A stretch of DNA of 64,000 bases from Phycicoccus sp. M110.8 (GTDB taxonomy: Bacteria > Actinomycetota > Actinomycetes > Actinomycetales > Dermatophilaceae): positions 310,001 to 374,000 of the forward strand of contig NZ_JAWDIC010000003.1 of the NCBI RefSeq assembly GCF_032464895.1, given 5' to 3'. A program made the translations under genes and the position numbers. Every line of letters starts with the position of its first letter. Within the stretch, counting starts at the first letter, position 1. This document shows, piece after piece, positions 43,522 through 51,351 of this stretch. The notes beneath the pieces are model-generated. The model ran no database searches, was not told the DNA's origin, and saw nothing but the letters and a program-made list of their open reading frames with translations.

Positions 43522-44583
43522 TCAGGTGGTGCGGGTGACCTTCGACAAGCCGCGCGGGGCGTCGGGGTCGTGGTGGCGGGCTACGGCCATCGCGTGGGCG
43601 ACCCGCTGCAGCGGGATGATCTCCAGCAGCGGGCTGAGGTCCTCGCGCACCCGCGGCACGGGCACGACGACGCTCGCCGGCCCGAGCGAGCCGTCGCCGA
43701 CGAGGGTGACGTCGGCGCCGCGGTCGGCGAGCCGGGCAAGCACGGGCTGCATCGCGGCCCCGGCCGTACCGTGCGGGGTCACCGCCACGACCGGGCGGTC
43801 CTCGTCCACCATCGCGAGGGGACCGTGGAGCAGGTCGGCGCCGGAGAACGCGTGGGCGGCGAGGTAGGAGGTCTCCATGAGCTTGAGGGCCGCCTCGCGG
43901 GCCGTGGGGTAGGCGTAGCCGCGGCCGGTCACGACGACCTTGTCGACGAAGCGGAACCGCGCGGCGACCTCGTCGGCGGCCGGCTCGGCGACGACCTCCG
44001 CCGCCAGCCGCGGCAGGTCCTCCGCGGCCCGCGCGTCGCCGTCGTCGAGCGACTCCACGAGCAGCCACAGGGTGAGCAGGGTCGCGGTGTAGGTCTTGGT
44101 CGCGGCGACCGCCCGCTCCACGCCGGCGCCGATGTCGAGCTGGAGGGCGGCGGCCCGTGCCAGCGGTGAGTCGGGGGCGTTGGTGACCGCCAGCGTGAGC
44201 GCGCCGGCGCGACCCGCGGCCGCGGTCGACTCGACGAGGTCGGGCGACCCGCCGGACTGGCTCACCGCGACCCACAGGACGTCCCGCAGGTCGGGCCGGG
44301 CGCCGTACGCCGTGATGGTCGACGGGGACGCGAGGCCGCAGGGCAGGCCGAGCCGGATCTCCACGAGGTACTTGAGGTAGAGCGCGGCGTGGTCGCTCGT
44401 GCCGCGCGCGGCGACGAGGACGAACCGCGGCCCGGCAGCACGGATGCGGGCCGCGACGGCCCCGCGGTCCGCACCACCCGCCCCCGTCAGCAGCCGCTCG
44501 AAGATCGCCGGCTGCTCGGCGATCTCGGCGGCCATGAGCACACCCGGCCGGTGCTCCACGGTGCCGTCGCTCGCTGGCTCCAT
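43522..44583 (-). CDS. SIS-domain sugar-phosphate isomerase/deaminase-like protein
   Basis: The protein has 353 residues from an ATG behind GAGGAG. It has two SIS domains: FVLVAARGTSDHAALYLKYL with LWVAVSQSGGSPDLVESTAA, and VVVTGRGYAYPTAREAALKL with DLLHGPLAMVDEDRPVVAVT. This is the isomerase half of GlmS without the glutaminase domain, as in AgaS and NagB-II-type glucosamine-6-phosphate deaminases. It follows a DeoC-like gene by 23 bases, suggesting joint handling of an amino- or deoxy-sugar phosphate. No kinase or transporter is adjacent. Confidence 0.85.
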   Translation of the reverse strand: MEPASDGTVEHRPGVLMAAEIAEQPAIFERLLTGAGGADRGAVAARIRAAGPRFVLVAARGTSDHAALYLKYLVEIRLGLPCGLASPSTITAYGARPDLRDVLWVAVSQSGGSPDLVESTAAAGRAGALTLAVTNAPDSPLARAAALQLDIGAGVERAVAATKTYTATLLTLWLLVESLDDGDARAAEDLPRLAAEVVAEPAADEVAARFRFVDKVVVTGRGYAYPTAREAALKLMETSYLAAHAFSGADLLHGPLAMVDEDRPVVAVTPHGTAGAAMQPVLARLADRGADVTLVGDGSLGPASVVVPVPRVREDLSPLLEIIPLQRVAHAMAVARHHDPDAPRGLSKVTRTT

Positions 44584-44606
44584 CGGTGCTCCTCTCTGCG
44601 CTGCCG

Positions 44607-45401
44607 TCACACGGCGTCGGGGAAGGACAGCGCCCCGAGCTCGGCGCGCGCGATCGTGTGGGCCATGAAGCCGGGCACGTCGTCGATGCTGAACCGGTCC
44701 ACCCCGGCGGCCACGCAGCTCAGGAGCGTGTCGACCCGCATCATCGGCGCCGTCCACTTGAGCAGGACGTCGCGGGGAAGGACCTGGCGCATCGCCTTGA
44801 CCTCGCTGAAGCTCGGGAGCGTGGACCGCCACAGCCCGCCCTGCACCAGCCAGACGCCCGTGTGGGCGAGCTTCTCGCACGCGTCGAGCAGGACGCACCG
44901 CGCCAGCCCGTGGGTGTCCACCACGACGCGGACGCGGGCCCCGACACCGGAGGCGAAGCGCGCCACGTCCTCGACCTGCTCGACCAGCCCGGCGAGGTCG
45001 GCCTCGATGCGGTCGGCGAGCGCCATGACCGCGAGGTCGTCCGCGCCCTCGCGGATCAGGTCGCGCGCCTCCACCTGCAGCGGACGGGGGTCCGCCTCGT
45101 CCAGGCCGATCGCCGTCACGACCGCGGGACCGCGGTGCGCGAGCGTCGCGGCTGCAGCCCGTGCGTGCTCCGGCCGGGTGATGACCGCACCCACGCCCCA
45201 CTCCACCGCGACGGCGCAGCCCAGCTCGACCGAGCTCGTCGTCGGCGGCCGCTCGCCGTGGCCGCCGTAGAGCCGCAGCTCCAGCAGGGCCAGCACCTCG
45301 TCGGGGGTCACGCAGCCCCGCTCCACGAGGTCGGCCGAGCGCAGGACGTGACGGGCGGCACCCTCGGCGACGGCCGCCCGCCGGCCCGGCGTCTGTGCCA
45401 C
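44607..45401 (-). CDS. DeoC/LacD-like aldolase
   Basis: The protein has about 264 residues from the GTG at 45401, chosen because GGGGAG lies six bases upstream. It looks like a TIM-barrel DERA-like protein: ELGCAVAVEWGVGAVITRPE, VVTAIGLDEADPRPLQVEAR, RVRVVVDTHGL and VLLKWTAPMMRVDTLLSCVA. The Lys of LLKWTAP is in the place of the Schiff-base Lys of DERA, whose usual K-T-S-T-G motif is altered. It may cleave a deoxy-sugar phosphate, but the changed motif leaves the substrate open. Same strand as the SIS gene. Confidence 0.65.
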   Translation of the reverse strand: MAQTPGRRAAVAEGAARHVLRSADLVERGCVTPDEVLALLELRLYGGHGERPPTTSSVELGCAVAVEWGVGAVITRPEHARAAAATLAHRGPAVVTAIGLDEADPRPLQVEARDLIREGADDLAVMALADRIEADLAGLVEQVEDVARFASGVGARVRVVVDTHGLARCVLLDACEKLAHTGVWLVQGGLWRSTLPSFSEVKAMRQVLPRDVLLKWTAPMMRVDTLLSCVAAGVDRFSIDDVPGFMAHTIARAELGALSFPDAV

Positions 45402-45431
45402 CCTCGTCTCCCCTGCTGGTTCCTCATCCGT

Positions 45432-45446
45432 GATGTCCAGAACATC
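45432..45446. promoter_or_regulatory. Candidate operator upstream of the DeoC/SIS pair
   Basis: GATGT and ACATC flank a five-base centre (GATGTCCAGAACATC), 31-45 bases before the GTG of the aldolase gene. The arms are short. It could bind a DeoR- or GntR-type repressor encoded elsewhere. Confidence 0.3.
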
Positions 45447-45538
45447 CCAGACTCTGGCGGTTGGTGGGACTTGCCAGCATCCTGCCAGCGCACGCACCGG
45501 ACTAGTGCGGGGGAACCAGCCGACCACGCACCGGGTCG

Positions 45539-47326
45539 TCAGGCAACCGGCAGCGAGACGGTGAACGTCGTCCCACGCCCGGGGGTCGAGCGGACGTCGA
45601 TCGAGCCGCCGTGCCGGGAGACGATGCGCTTGACGATGCTCAGCCCCAGGCCGGTGCCGGGGACGGAGAGCGCGTCGGGGTTCGTGGAGCGGAAGAACTC
45701 GGTGAACAGGCGGGCCTGGTCCTCCTCGGAGATGCCCATGCCCTGGTCCACCACCTCGAGCACCGCGTGGCCGTCGCGCTCGTGGGCCCGCACCGTGACG
45801 CGCCCACCCTCCTGGCTGAACTTCACGGCGTTGCCGACGAGGTTGTCCAGCACCCGCGACAGCTCGTCGGCGCTGCCGAGGACGGTGAGGTCCACGTCCT
45901 GCTCGTGCACGAGGCCCACACCGCCGCGGGCCGCGGCCGGCGTGAACATCTCCAGCGCGTCGTCGACGAGCTGGCGCACGGCGACGGGGGCACGGACGAG
46001 CGGCCGGTCCGGGTCGCTGAAGCGCCCGAGGACGAGGAGGTCGTCGACCAGCCCCTGCAGCCGGCGCACGTTGCGCTCGATCACGCCGAGCGACCAGCCG
46101 GCGTCGGCGGAGGGGTCGTCACGCAGCATCTCGACGTGGCCCACCACCGAGGCGAGGGGGTTCTTCAGCTCGTGCGAGACGGTGGAGAAGAGGGTGGCCC
46201 GTGCCCGCTCGGTCGCCCGGAGGTTCTGCACCAGCTGCCGCTCGAGGGCGAAGAGCCGGGAGTTCAGCACCGAGCGCCCGAGGTCACGACCGATCTCGAG
46301 CGCCGCGGCGGTCTCAGCGTCGCTCCACGTGGGGTAGGACCCGGCGCGCGTGCACACGAGGTACCCGAGGCACTGCGAGGCGGCGCCGATCGGGGCGAGC
46401 AGCAGGCTGTGCGAGCCGATCCGGCTGATGAAGTCGATGACCTGCGCCTGCTCCTCGGGGCTGACCAGGTCGTCCGCGTCGGCCTCGCTCGCGGCCACGG
46501 TCACCGTGCGGCCCAGGGCCCAGGCGTCCTGGGCGACCCGCCCCACGATGTCGACCAGCGACGCCGGGGTCGGGGGGAAGCGTCCCGGCCAGGTGGCGGT
46601 GCGGCCCTCGCCCGGGTTGTCGCCGAACGTCCGGACCCACAGCTGGGTGCACCCGAGGCCCGTCCCCACCGCCTCCGCGACGGCACCCACGACCTCTCCC
46701 GGTTCGAGCACGGCGTTCGAGACGCGGGCGACGGCCTGCACCGCCTGGGCGAGCCGGACCCGCTCGGCCAACCGGGCCCGCTCCTGGGCCGCCGCGAGCA
46801 CCACCCCGGCCTGGCCGGCGAAGACCTCGAGCACCACCCGCTGCAGCGGCCCAGGACGGCGCCCCGTCACGGGGAGGTCGACGTTGAGGACCCCGGCGAG
46901 GTCGCCGGCGGCGGTGAAGAACGGCGCGAACAGGGTGTCGTTGGGGTGCCAGGCGTCGTCGTCGGAGCCGCCGTCCCACGTCGAGTCCACCCACCCCGCG
47001 GGCGAGGACCCCGGCAGGCGGTCGTGCGGCACGAAGCGCAGGGCGCCCCACTCCTCGGCCACGGCGAACTCGGCGTCCACGACGTGCCGGGGCGTCACCC
47101 GGCCCAGCACGGCCTCGCGGGCCCCGGCGTCACCGCCGACGGCGACGGCCTCGAGGTCGCCGTCGACCCGGACCAGGCTGAGGGCCGCCACCCGGAAGAG
47201 CGCGACCTCTGCCGCGCTCTCGACGATGCGCTCGTAGAGCATGCGGTCGTCGGCGGCGGTCGCCGCCTGGGTCATGATGGCGCCGATGCTCCGGAGTGCA
47301 CCGATCTCCCACGTGTCGACGTCCAC
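45539..47326 (-). CDS. Soluble GAF-GAF sensor histidine kinase
   Basis: The protein has about 595 residues from the GTG at 47326 (GGGGAG eight bases upstream). No membrane helix is visible. Two GAF-like domains lie at about 15-180 and 205-360 (the second with SLLLAPIGAASQCLGYLVCT). HisKA follows with FSTVSHELKNPLASVVGHVE, the phospho-His being about His385. HATPase has N box DNLVGNAVKFSQEGG, D/F box VDQGMGISEEDQARLFTEFF and G box GTGLGLSIVKRIVSRHGGS. It is a cytoplasmic sensor with no response regulator next to it, so its partner must be elsewhere. Confidence 0.9.
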   Translation of the reverse strand: MDVDTWEIGALRSIGAIMTQAATAADDRMLYERIVESAAEVALFRVAALSLVRVDGDLEAVAVGGDAGAREAVLGRVTPRHVVDAEFAVAEEWGALRFVPHDRLPGSSPAGWVDSTWDGGSDDDAWHPNDTLFAPFFTAAGDLAGVLNVDLPVTGRRPGPLQRVVLEVFAGQAGVVLAAAQERARLAERVRLAQAVQAVARVSNAVLEPGEVVGAVAEAVGTGLGCTQLWVRTFGDNPGEGRTATWPGRFPPTPASLVDIVGRVAQDAWALGRTVTVAASEADADDLVSPEEQAQVIDFISRIGSHSLLLAPIGAASQCLGYLVCTRAGSYPTWSDAETAAALEIGRDLGRSVLNSRLFALERQLVQNLRATERARATLFSTVSHELKNPLASVVGHVEMLRDDPSADAGWSLGVIERNVRRLQGLVDDLLVLGRFSDPDRPLVRAPVAVRQLVDDALEMFTPAAARGGVGLVHEQDVDLTVLGSADELSRVLDNLVGNAVKFSQEGGRVTVRAHERDGHAVLEVVDQGMGISEEDQARLFTEFFRSTNPDALSVPGTGLGLSIVKRIVSRHGGSIDVRSTPGRGTTFTVSLPVA

Positions 47327-47491
47327 GACCTCTACTCCCCTGCGAATGCTTGCCGTTGACAACGCTAGCCGGACAACGGTCGCGAAGCAGGTAGAACCGG
47401 GAGGAACCAGACGAACGGACGACCGGCTGCGACGACCCCCCGGTCTCCAGACCCTCATCGGCCGTCATGGGGGCGACCGTAGGGTTCCGGC

Positions 47492-47533
47492 ATGAGCGGT
47501 TCGGCACGTGGTTCGGCAGGTGGGACGGCATGA
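47492..47533 (+). CDS. Possible 13-codon upstream ORF overlapping the lactonase start
   Basis: ATG at 47492 opens MSGSARGSAGGTA and stops at TGA 47531-47533, which overlaps the lactonase ATG (ATGA). The segment GGCATGAGCGGTTCGGCACG at 47489 is repeated almost exactly at 47527, so the start region was duplicated. The frame is therefore either a leader peptide that couples translation or a relic of the duplication. A weak AGGG precedes the first ATG. Confidence 0.35.
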   Translation: MSGSARGSAGGTA

Positions 47534-48612
47534 GCGGTTCGGCAGGTGGGGCGGCGGCCCTGGTCGCGGTCGGCGTGGCCCCGACGGGCGGCGGGGGCCG
47601 CGTGGCACTGCACGGCTGGGACGGCGGGTCCACGCTGTCCGGCTCGGTGGCGGACGTCGCGGTCGACGCGCCCACGTGGCTGTGGTGGTCGGCCGACGGC
47701 GACCTGCTGGTCGTGGCGAGCGAGGTGGACCGCGGGCGCCTCGTCACCCTGGAGCTCGTCGCGGCTCCGGGGGCGGCCCCGCGCCTGCGCCGGGTCGCCG
47801 ACGTCGCGACCGGCGGCTCCCACCCGTGCCACTTCGCGCCGACCGGGGACGGCGCGCACGTCGTGGTGGCGAACTACGGGGACGGAGTCGTCTCCCTCCT
47901 GGCCGCCGAGGACGGTGTGCCGACGACACTCCTCGACACGGTGCGGCTGACCGGTTCCGGGCCGGTCACGGACCGGCAGGAGCGCAGCCACCCCCACCAC
48001 GTGGCACCGGTGGGCGAGGACGTCGTCAGCGTCGTGGACCTGGGGGCGGACCAGGTCCGGACCTTCGAGGTGTCCGGCGGCCGCCTGCGCCAGGTCGCCA
48101 CCACCGACCTTCCGGCGGGCTCGGGGCCGCGGCACCTCGTCCGCTCGGCCTCGTCGTCCGCTGCGTTTCTCACCTGCGAGCTCAGCGGCGAGGTGGTCCG
48201 CCTGGTGGAGGAGGCACGCGGCCGGTTCACCGTGGTGGCCTCCGCCGCCGCGTCGTCGCGTCCCGGCCACGACGACGTGGCGCACGTGGCGCTCGACGAG
48301 GCGCGCGGACTGCTGCACGTCTCCAACCGCGGGCCTGACACCGTCAGCACCTTCGACGTCTCCGGGGACGGGCTGCGCCTGGTCGGCGAGGTCGACGTCC
48401 CGGCACACCCCCGGCAGTTCGCCCTGGCCGGCGGCCACCTGCTGGTCGGCGGCCTGCAGGGCGGCGCGGTGTCGGTCCACCGCGTCGCCGCCGACGGACG
48501 CCCCGGCCCGGGGGTCGGCACACCCGTGGAGGCGCCGGCGTGCGTCGCCGTCCACCCCGGCCGTCAGGGCACCGGGACGGACGGCGAGCGGTTCAGGCCG
48601 AGCGCGGGGTGA
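47530..48612 (+). CDS. Lactonase-family beta-propeller protein (6-phosphogluconolactonase-like)
   Basis: The protein has 360 residues from the ATG at 47530 (MSGSAGGAAALVAVGVAPTG). Repeated blades end in patterns such as GGSHPCHFAPTGDGAHVVVA, RSHPHHVAPVGEDVVSVVDL and AHVALDEARGLLHVSNRGPD, characteristic of the seven-bladed lactonase family (PF10282). The paired His and Asn/Arg positions expected for lactone hydrolysis are visible. It may hydrolyse 6-phosphogluconolactone or another lactone. It has no signal peptide. Its 3' end overlaps the converging ABM gene by 20 bases. Confidence 0.82.
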   Translation: MSGSAGGAAALVAVGVAPTGGGGRVALHGWDGGSTLSGSVADVAVDAPTWLWWSADGDLLVVASEVDRGRLVTLELVAAPGAAPRLRRVADVATGGSHPCHFAPTGDGAHVVVANYGDGVVSLLAAEDGVPTTLLDTVRLTGSGPVTDRQERSHPHHVAPVGEDVVSVVDLGADQVRTFEVSGGRLRQVATTDLPAGSGPRHLVRSASSSAAFLTCELSGEVVRLVEEARGRFTVVASAAASSRPGHDDVAHVALDEARGLLHVSNRGPDTVSTFDVSGDGLRLVGEVDVPAHPRQFALAGGHLLVGGLQGGAVSVHRVAADGRPGPGVGTPVEAPACVAVHPGRQGTGTDGERFRPSAG

Positions 48613-48925
48613 TCTCGCCCATCGGCCCGAAGCCGGAGACCTCCTCGGCGTCGACGTAGATGATCTGGGGCTGGGCCGACACGATGTCCGGCATCTCGGC
48701 CATGAACCGGGCGACGTGCTCCTGCCTCATGTGCTCCCCACCGGCGTCCGAGTCGCGGAACCCCTCGATGCACACGTACGTGTTCGGCTCGGTGAGGCTC
48801 TGCGAGAACTCGAAGAACACGCAGCCGGGCTCCTCGTTGACGGACCTCGCGTAGTAGTCCGACAGCTCGCGCCACTCCTCGAGCTTGTCCTCGCGGATCG
48901 GGAACTTCACGGTGATGAGGATCAT
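48593..48925 (-). CDS. ABM-domain protein (putative quinol monooxygenase, YgiN-like)
   Basis: The protein has 110 residues from the ATG at 48925. It has the dimeric ferredoxin-like ABM fold: ILITVKFPIREDKLEEWREL, EEPGCVFFEFSQSL, TYVCIEGFRDSDAGGEHMRQ and HVARFMAEMPDIVS. Small cofactor-free monooxygenases and antibiotic-biosynthesis proteins share this domain. It is the last gene of the strand that begins with the amidohydrolase, 55 bases after the DUF1097 gene, so it may be co-transcribed with the alcohol-metabolism genes. Confidence 0.82.
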   Translation of the reverse strand: MILITVKFPIREDKLEEWRELSDYYARSVNEEPGCVFFEFSQSLTEPNTYVCIEGFRDSDAGGEHMRQEHVARFMAEMPDIVSAQPQIIYVDAEEVSGFGPMGEITPRSA

Positions 48926-48980
48926 CGGGTCGGCTTCTCCTTCGTGGTGGAGGTCGGGGTGGGTGCGGCTTTCCTCGAAC

Positions 48981-49478
48981 CTATGCCGCTGCCTGTGCCG
49001 GGGCGACCGGGGGCTCGGCCGAGGGAGCCCGCCCGGCGACGGCGGACTGGATCCGCGCCCCGAGGACGCCCGAGGCCCAGCCCAGGAGGGCACCCACCAC
49101 GAGGGCGATCGCGGTCGGCCAGAAGCCGAACGCCGTGCCGAAGTACGCAGCCGCTCCCACGAACGCCCCGGGGATGAAGGACAGCAGGGCCCAGCCGGCC
49201 TGCAGGCACATCAGGGCCGCGACCACGCCCACCGCGATCGCCAGCGCCCCGGGGAACGACGCGACGTGCAGGACGGCGGCCACCAGCCACCCGTAGACCA
49301 GGCCCGAGAGGTTGGCGGCCAGGCCCCGGGAGAAACCGACCCGGCCGCCACCGGCGGCGAAGTAGCAGGCCCAGGCGAGGAAGCCGACCCAGGTGACGAG
49401 CTGCAGGCTGGCGCTCACCTGGGTCCAGATACCGGCGAGCACACCGATCGACACGGCGACTCCGACGTAGTTCTTCAT
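48981..49478 (-). CDS. DUF1097-family membrane protein
   Basis: The protein has 165 residues with four or five hydrophobic helices (AVSIGVLAGIWTQVSASLQ, LVTWVGFLAWACYFAAGG, AGWALLSFIPGAFVGAAAYF and TAIALVVGALLGWASGVLGA). The W-V-G-F-x-A-W-x-C-Y-F-A-A-G-G segment is typical of the DUF1097 family (YcdZ-like). Function is unknown. It lies 50 bases after the alcohol dehydrogenase gene on the same strand. Confidence 0.8.
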   Translation of the reverse strand: MKNYVGVAVSIGVLAGIWTQVSASLQLVTWVGFLAWACYFAAGGGRVGFSRGLAANLSGLVYGWLVAAVLHVASFPGALAIAVGVVAALMCLQAGWALLSFIPGAFVGAAAYFGTAFGFWPTAIALVVGALLGWASGVLGARIQSAVAGRAPSAEPPVAPAQAAA

Positions 49479-49528
49479 GACGGACTCCTTTGTCCGGGAG
49501 GGGAAAACGCTGGTGGGTGCTCGGCCGG

Positions 49529-50563
49529 TCAGGGCACGAGGATGGCGCGCCCGCGGACGGCGCCGTTGTCGAGGTCGGTGATCGCCTGCTGGAAGTCGTC
49601 GAGGGCGTACTTCTGCGTGTGCAGGGTGACCGCCCCGGTGGCGGCGAGGGCCATGAGGTCCTGCAGGTCGTTGTAGGACCCGACGAGGTTGCCGATGACG
49701 TTCTTCTCGGTCGAGATGAGGTCGATGGTCGGCACCACGACGTCCTCGCCGTAGCCGACGACGTGGTAGTCGCCGGCCTGCCGGGTCATCGCGAGCCCTT
49801 GGGCGGTCGACCCGTTCTCGCCGACGAAGTCGACGACCACCTCGGCGCCGTGACCGCCTGTGAGCTCGAGCACGGCATCCACCTGGCCGCCGTCGGCGAG
49901 GACGCCCTCGTGCGCACCGATGGACGTGGCCAGGTCGAGCGCCGCCTGGTTGCGGTCGACGACGACGAGCCGCGCTGGCGACAGCGCGCGGAGGACCTGG
50001 ATCCCGATGTGCCCCAACCCTCCTGCGCCGATGACGACGCACGTGTCGCGTGGCCTTAGGCGCCGGGCTGCCTTCGCGGCGGCGTGGTATGCCGTGAGCC
50101 CGGCGTCGGCGAGCGCGGCCACGTCCGCCGGCTCCAGGGAGTCGTCGATCCGCACGACGGAGCGCGCGGACGTCAGGAGGTACTCGGCATACCCGCCGTT
50201 GGTGTCGATGCCCGGGAAGGCACTGGACTCGCAGTGCACGTCGTCGCCGGAGCGGCAGGCGCGGCACAGCCCACAGGTGACGAGCGGGTGCAGGATCACC
50301 TTGTCGCCCTCGCGGACGTTCGTCACGGCGGAGCCGACGGCGTGCACCCACCCGGCGTTCTCGTGGCCGATCGTGTACGGCAGCTGGACCTGTGACTTCT
50401 CGGCCCACTGGCCCTCGAGGATGTGGAGGTCGGTGCGGCACACGCCGGCGCCGCCGATCCGCACGACCACGTCCCACGGACCCTTCACCTCCGGCGCGGG
50501 GACCTGCGTCATCTCGAGCTTCTGGTGGTAGCCGACGACCTGGACGGCTCGCATGGTGCTCAT
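49529..50563 (-). CDS. Zinc-dependent NAD(P) alcohol dehydrogenase
   Basis: The protein has 344 residues. Catalytic zinc ligands are GGAGVCRTDLHILEGQW (Cys near 42) and YTIGHENAGWV (His-Glu near 66-67). Structural zinc is bound by HPLVTCGLCRACRSGDDVHC with four Cys. The NAD fold has CVVIGAGGLGHIGIQVLRAL. It resembles the alcohol dehydrogenases found next to propane monooxygenase operons, which oxidise the short-chain alcohols formed. Its ATG overlaps the stop of the DUF59 gene (ATGA). Confidence 0.93.
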   Translation of the reverse strand: MSTMRAVQVVGYHQKLEMTQVPAPEVKGPWDVVVRIGGAGVCRTDLHILEGQWAEKSQVQLPYTIGHENAGWVHAVGSAVTNVREGDKVILHPLVTCGLCRACRSGDDVHCESSAFPGIDTNGGYAEYLLTSARSVVRIDDSLEPADVAALADAGLTAYHAAAKAARRLRPRDTCVVIGAGGLGHIGIQVLRALSPARLVVVDRNQAALDLATSIGAHEGVLADGGQVDAVLELTGGHGAEVVVDFVGENGSTAQGLAMTRQAGDYHVVGYGEDVVVPTIDLISTEKNVIGNLVGSYNDLQDLMALAATGAVTLHTQKYALDDFQQAITDLDNGAVRGRAILVP

Positions 50564-51348
50564 CGGTGAGTCTCCTTGGTAGCCAACGGGATCAGGTGGT
50601 GGTGGTCGGCGGGCTCGGCGCCGTCGGGACGGGGTGCCTGGTCAGCGCCCGCCCCCTCGTAGCGCGTGCGGAGCAGGCCCCGGCAGAAGTGGGCGTTCCC
50701 GTCGATCGAGATGCGGGTGGCCCGGGCCCGGCGCAGCGCGAGCGGCACGTCAGCCGGCCCGTACCCGACGCCCCGGTGGTCGACGAGCACCACCGCGTCG
50801 GGGTCGTCCGGCAGGCCGAGGGCGGCCCGGCGGCGCAGCAGCGCGTCCGTGGTGCGACCGGGCGGGAGGTCGCGCAGCCGCGCCTCCCCGACCTGCGACA
50901 CCTCCAGCGACGGATCGGCGCGCAGGAGCTCGGTGAGGCAGCGCTCGGCTGCGGCCGTGTGCGCCTTGCGTCGGAACGTCACCCTCAGCTCGTCCAGGCT
51001 GCTCTCGGCCTCGTGGCCGAAGGTGCCCATGTAGCCGGCGTCGGCCGCCAGCCCGGCATTGATCAGCGCCGAGTCGTGGTGGTCGTCGAGCTCGACGACC
51101 ACGCGCCCGACGCCGTCGAGCGCCGCCAGGGCGTCCTTGGCGTCAGAGGCCATGAGGTAGGCGAAGTTCGGCGAGCAGAACGAGGTCGGCAGGCGCAGGT
51201 GGACGGTGACGTCACTGCCGTCGAACTCGACGGACCGGACGAAACCGAGGTCGGTCACCGGCTCGTCGAGCTCGGGGTCGATGACGGTGTCGAGGGCGCG
51301 TCGGACGGCAGCCCTCGACACCGTCTGCTCGGGGGTGAGGACGGTCAT
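50560..51348 (-). CDS. DUF59/MIP18-type iron-sulfur assembly protein with C-terminal extension
   Basis: The protein has 262 residues. The N-terminal 100 form a DUF59 domain (VRRALDTVIDPELDEPVTDL, GFVRSVEFDGSDVTVHLRLP, TSFCSPNFAYLMA with the conserved Cys). The remaining 160 residues are not part of the basic family and include LLRADPSLEVSQVGEARLRD and THAT-free charged helices ending in HHHLIPLATKE. The long version is the type I associate with propane monooxygenase loci, where it is thought to help assemble the metal centre. It is coupled by ATGA to the alcohol dehydrogenase. Confidence 0.85.
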   Translation of the reverse strand: MTVLTPEQTVSRAAVRRALDTVIDPELDEPVTDLGFVRSVEFDGSDVTVHLRLPTSFCSPNFAYLMASDAKDALAALDGVGRVVVELDDHHDSALINAGLAADAGYMGTFGHEAESSLDELRVTFRRKAHTAAAERCLTELLRADPSLEVSQVGEARLRDLPPGRTTDALLRRRAALGLPDDPDAVVLVDHRGVGYGPADVPLALRRARATRISIDGNAHFCRGLLRTRYEGAGADQAPRPDGAEPADHHHLIPLATKETHR

Positions 51349-51351
51349 GGC

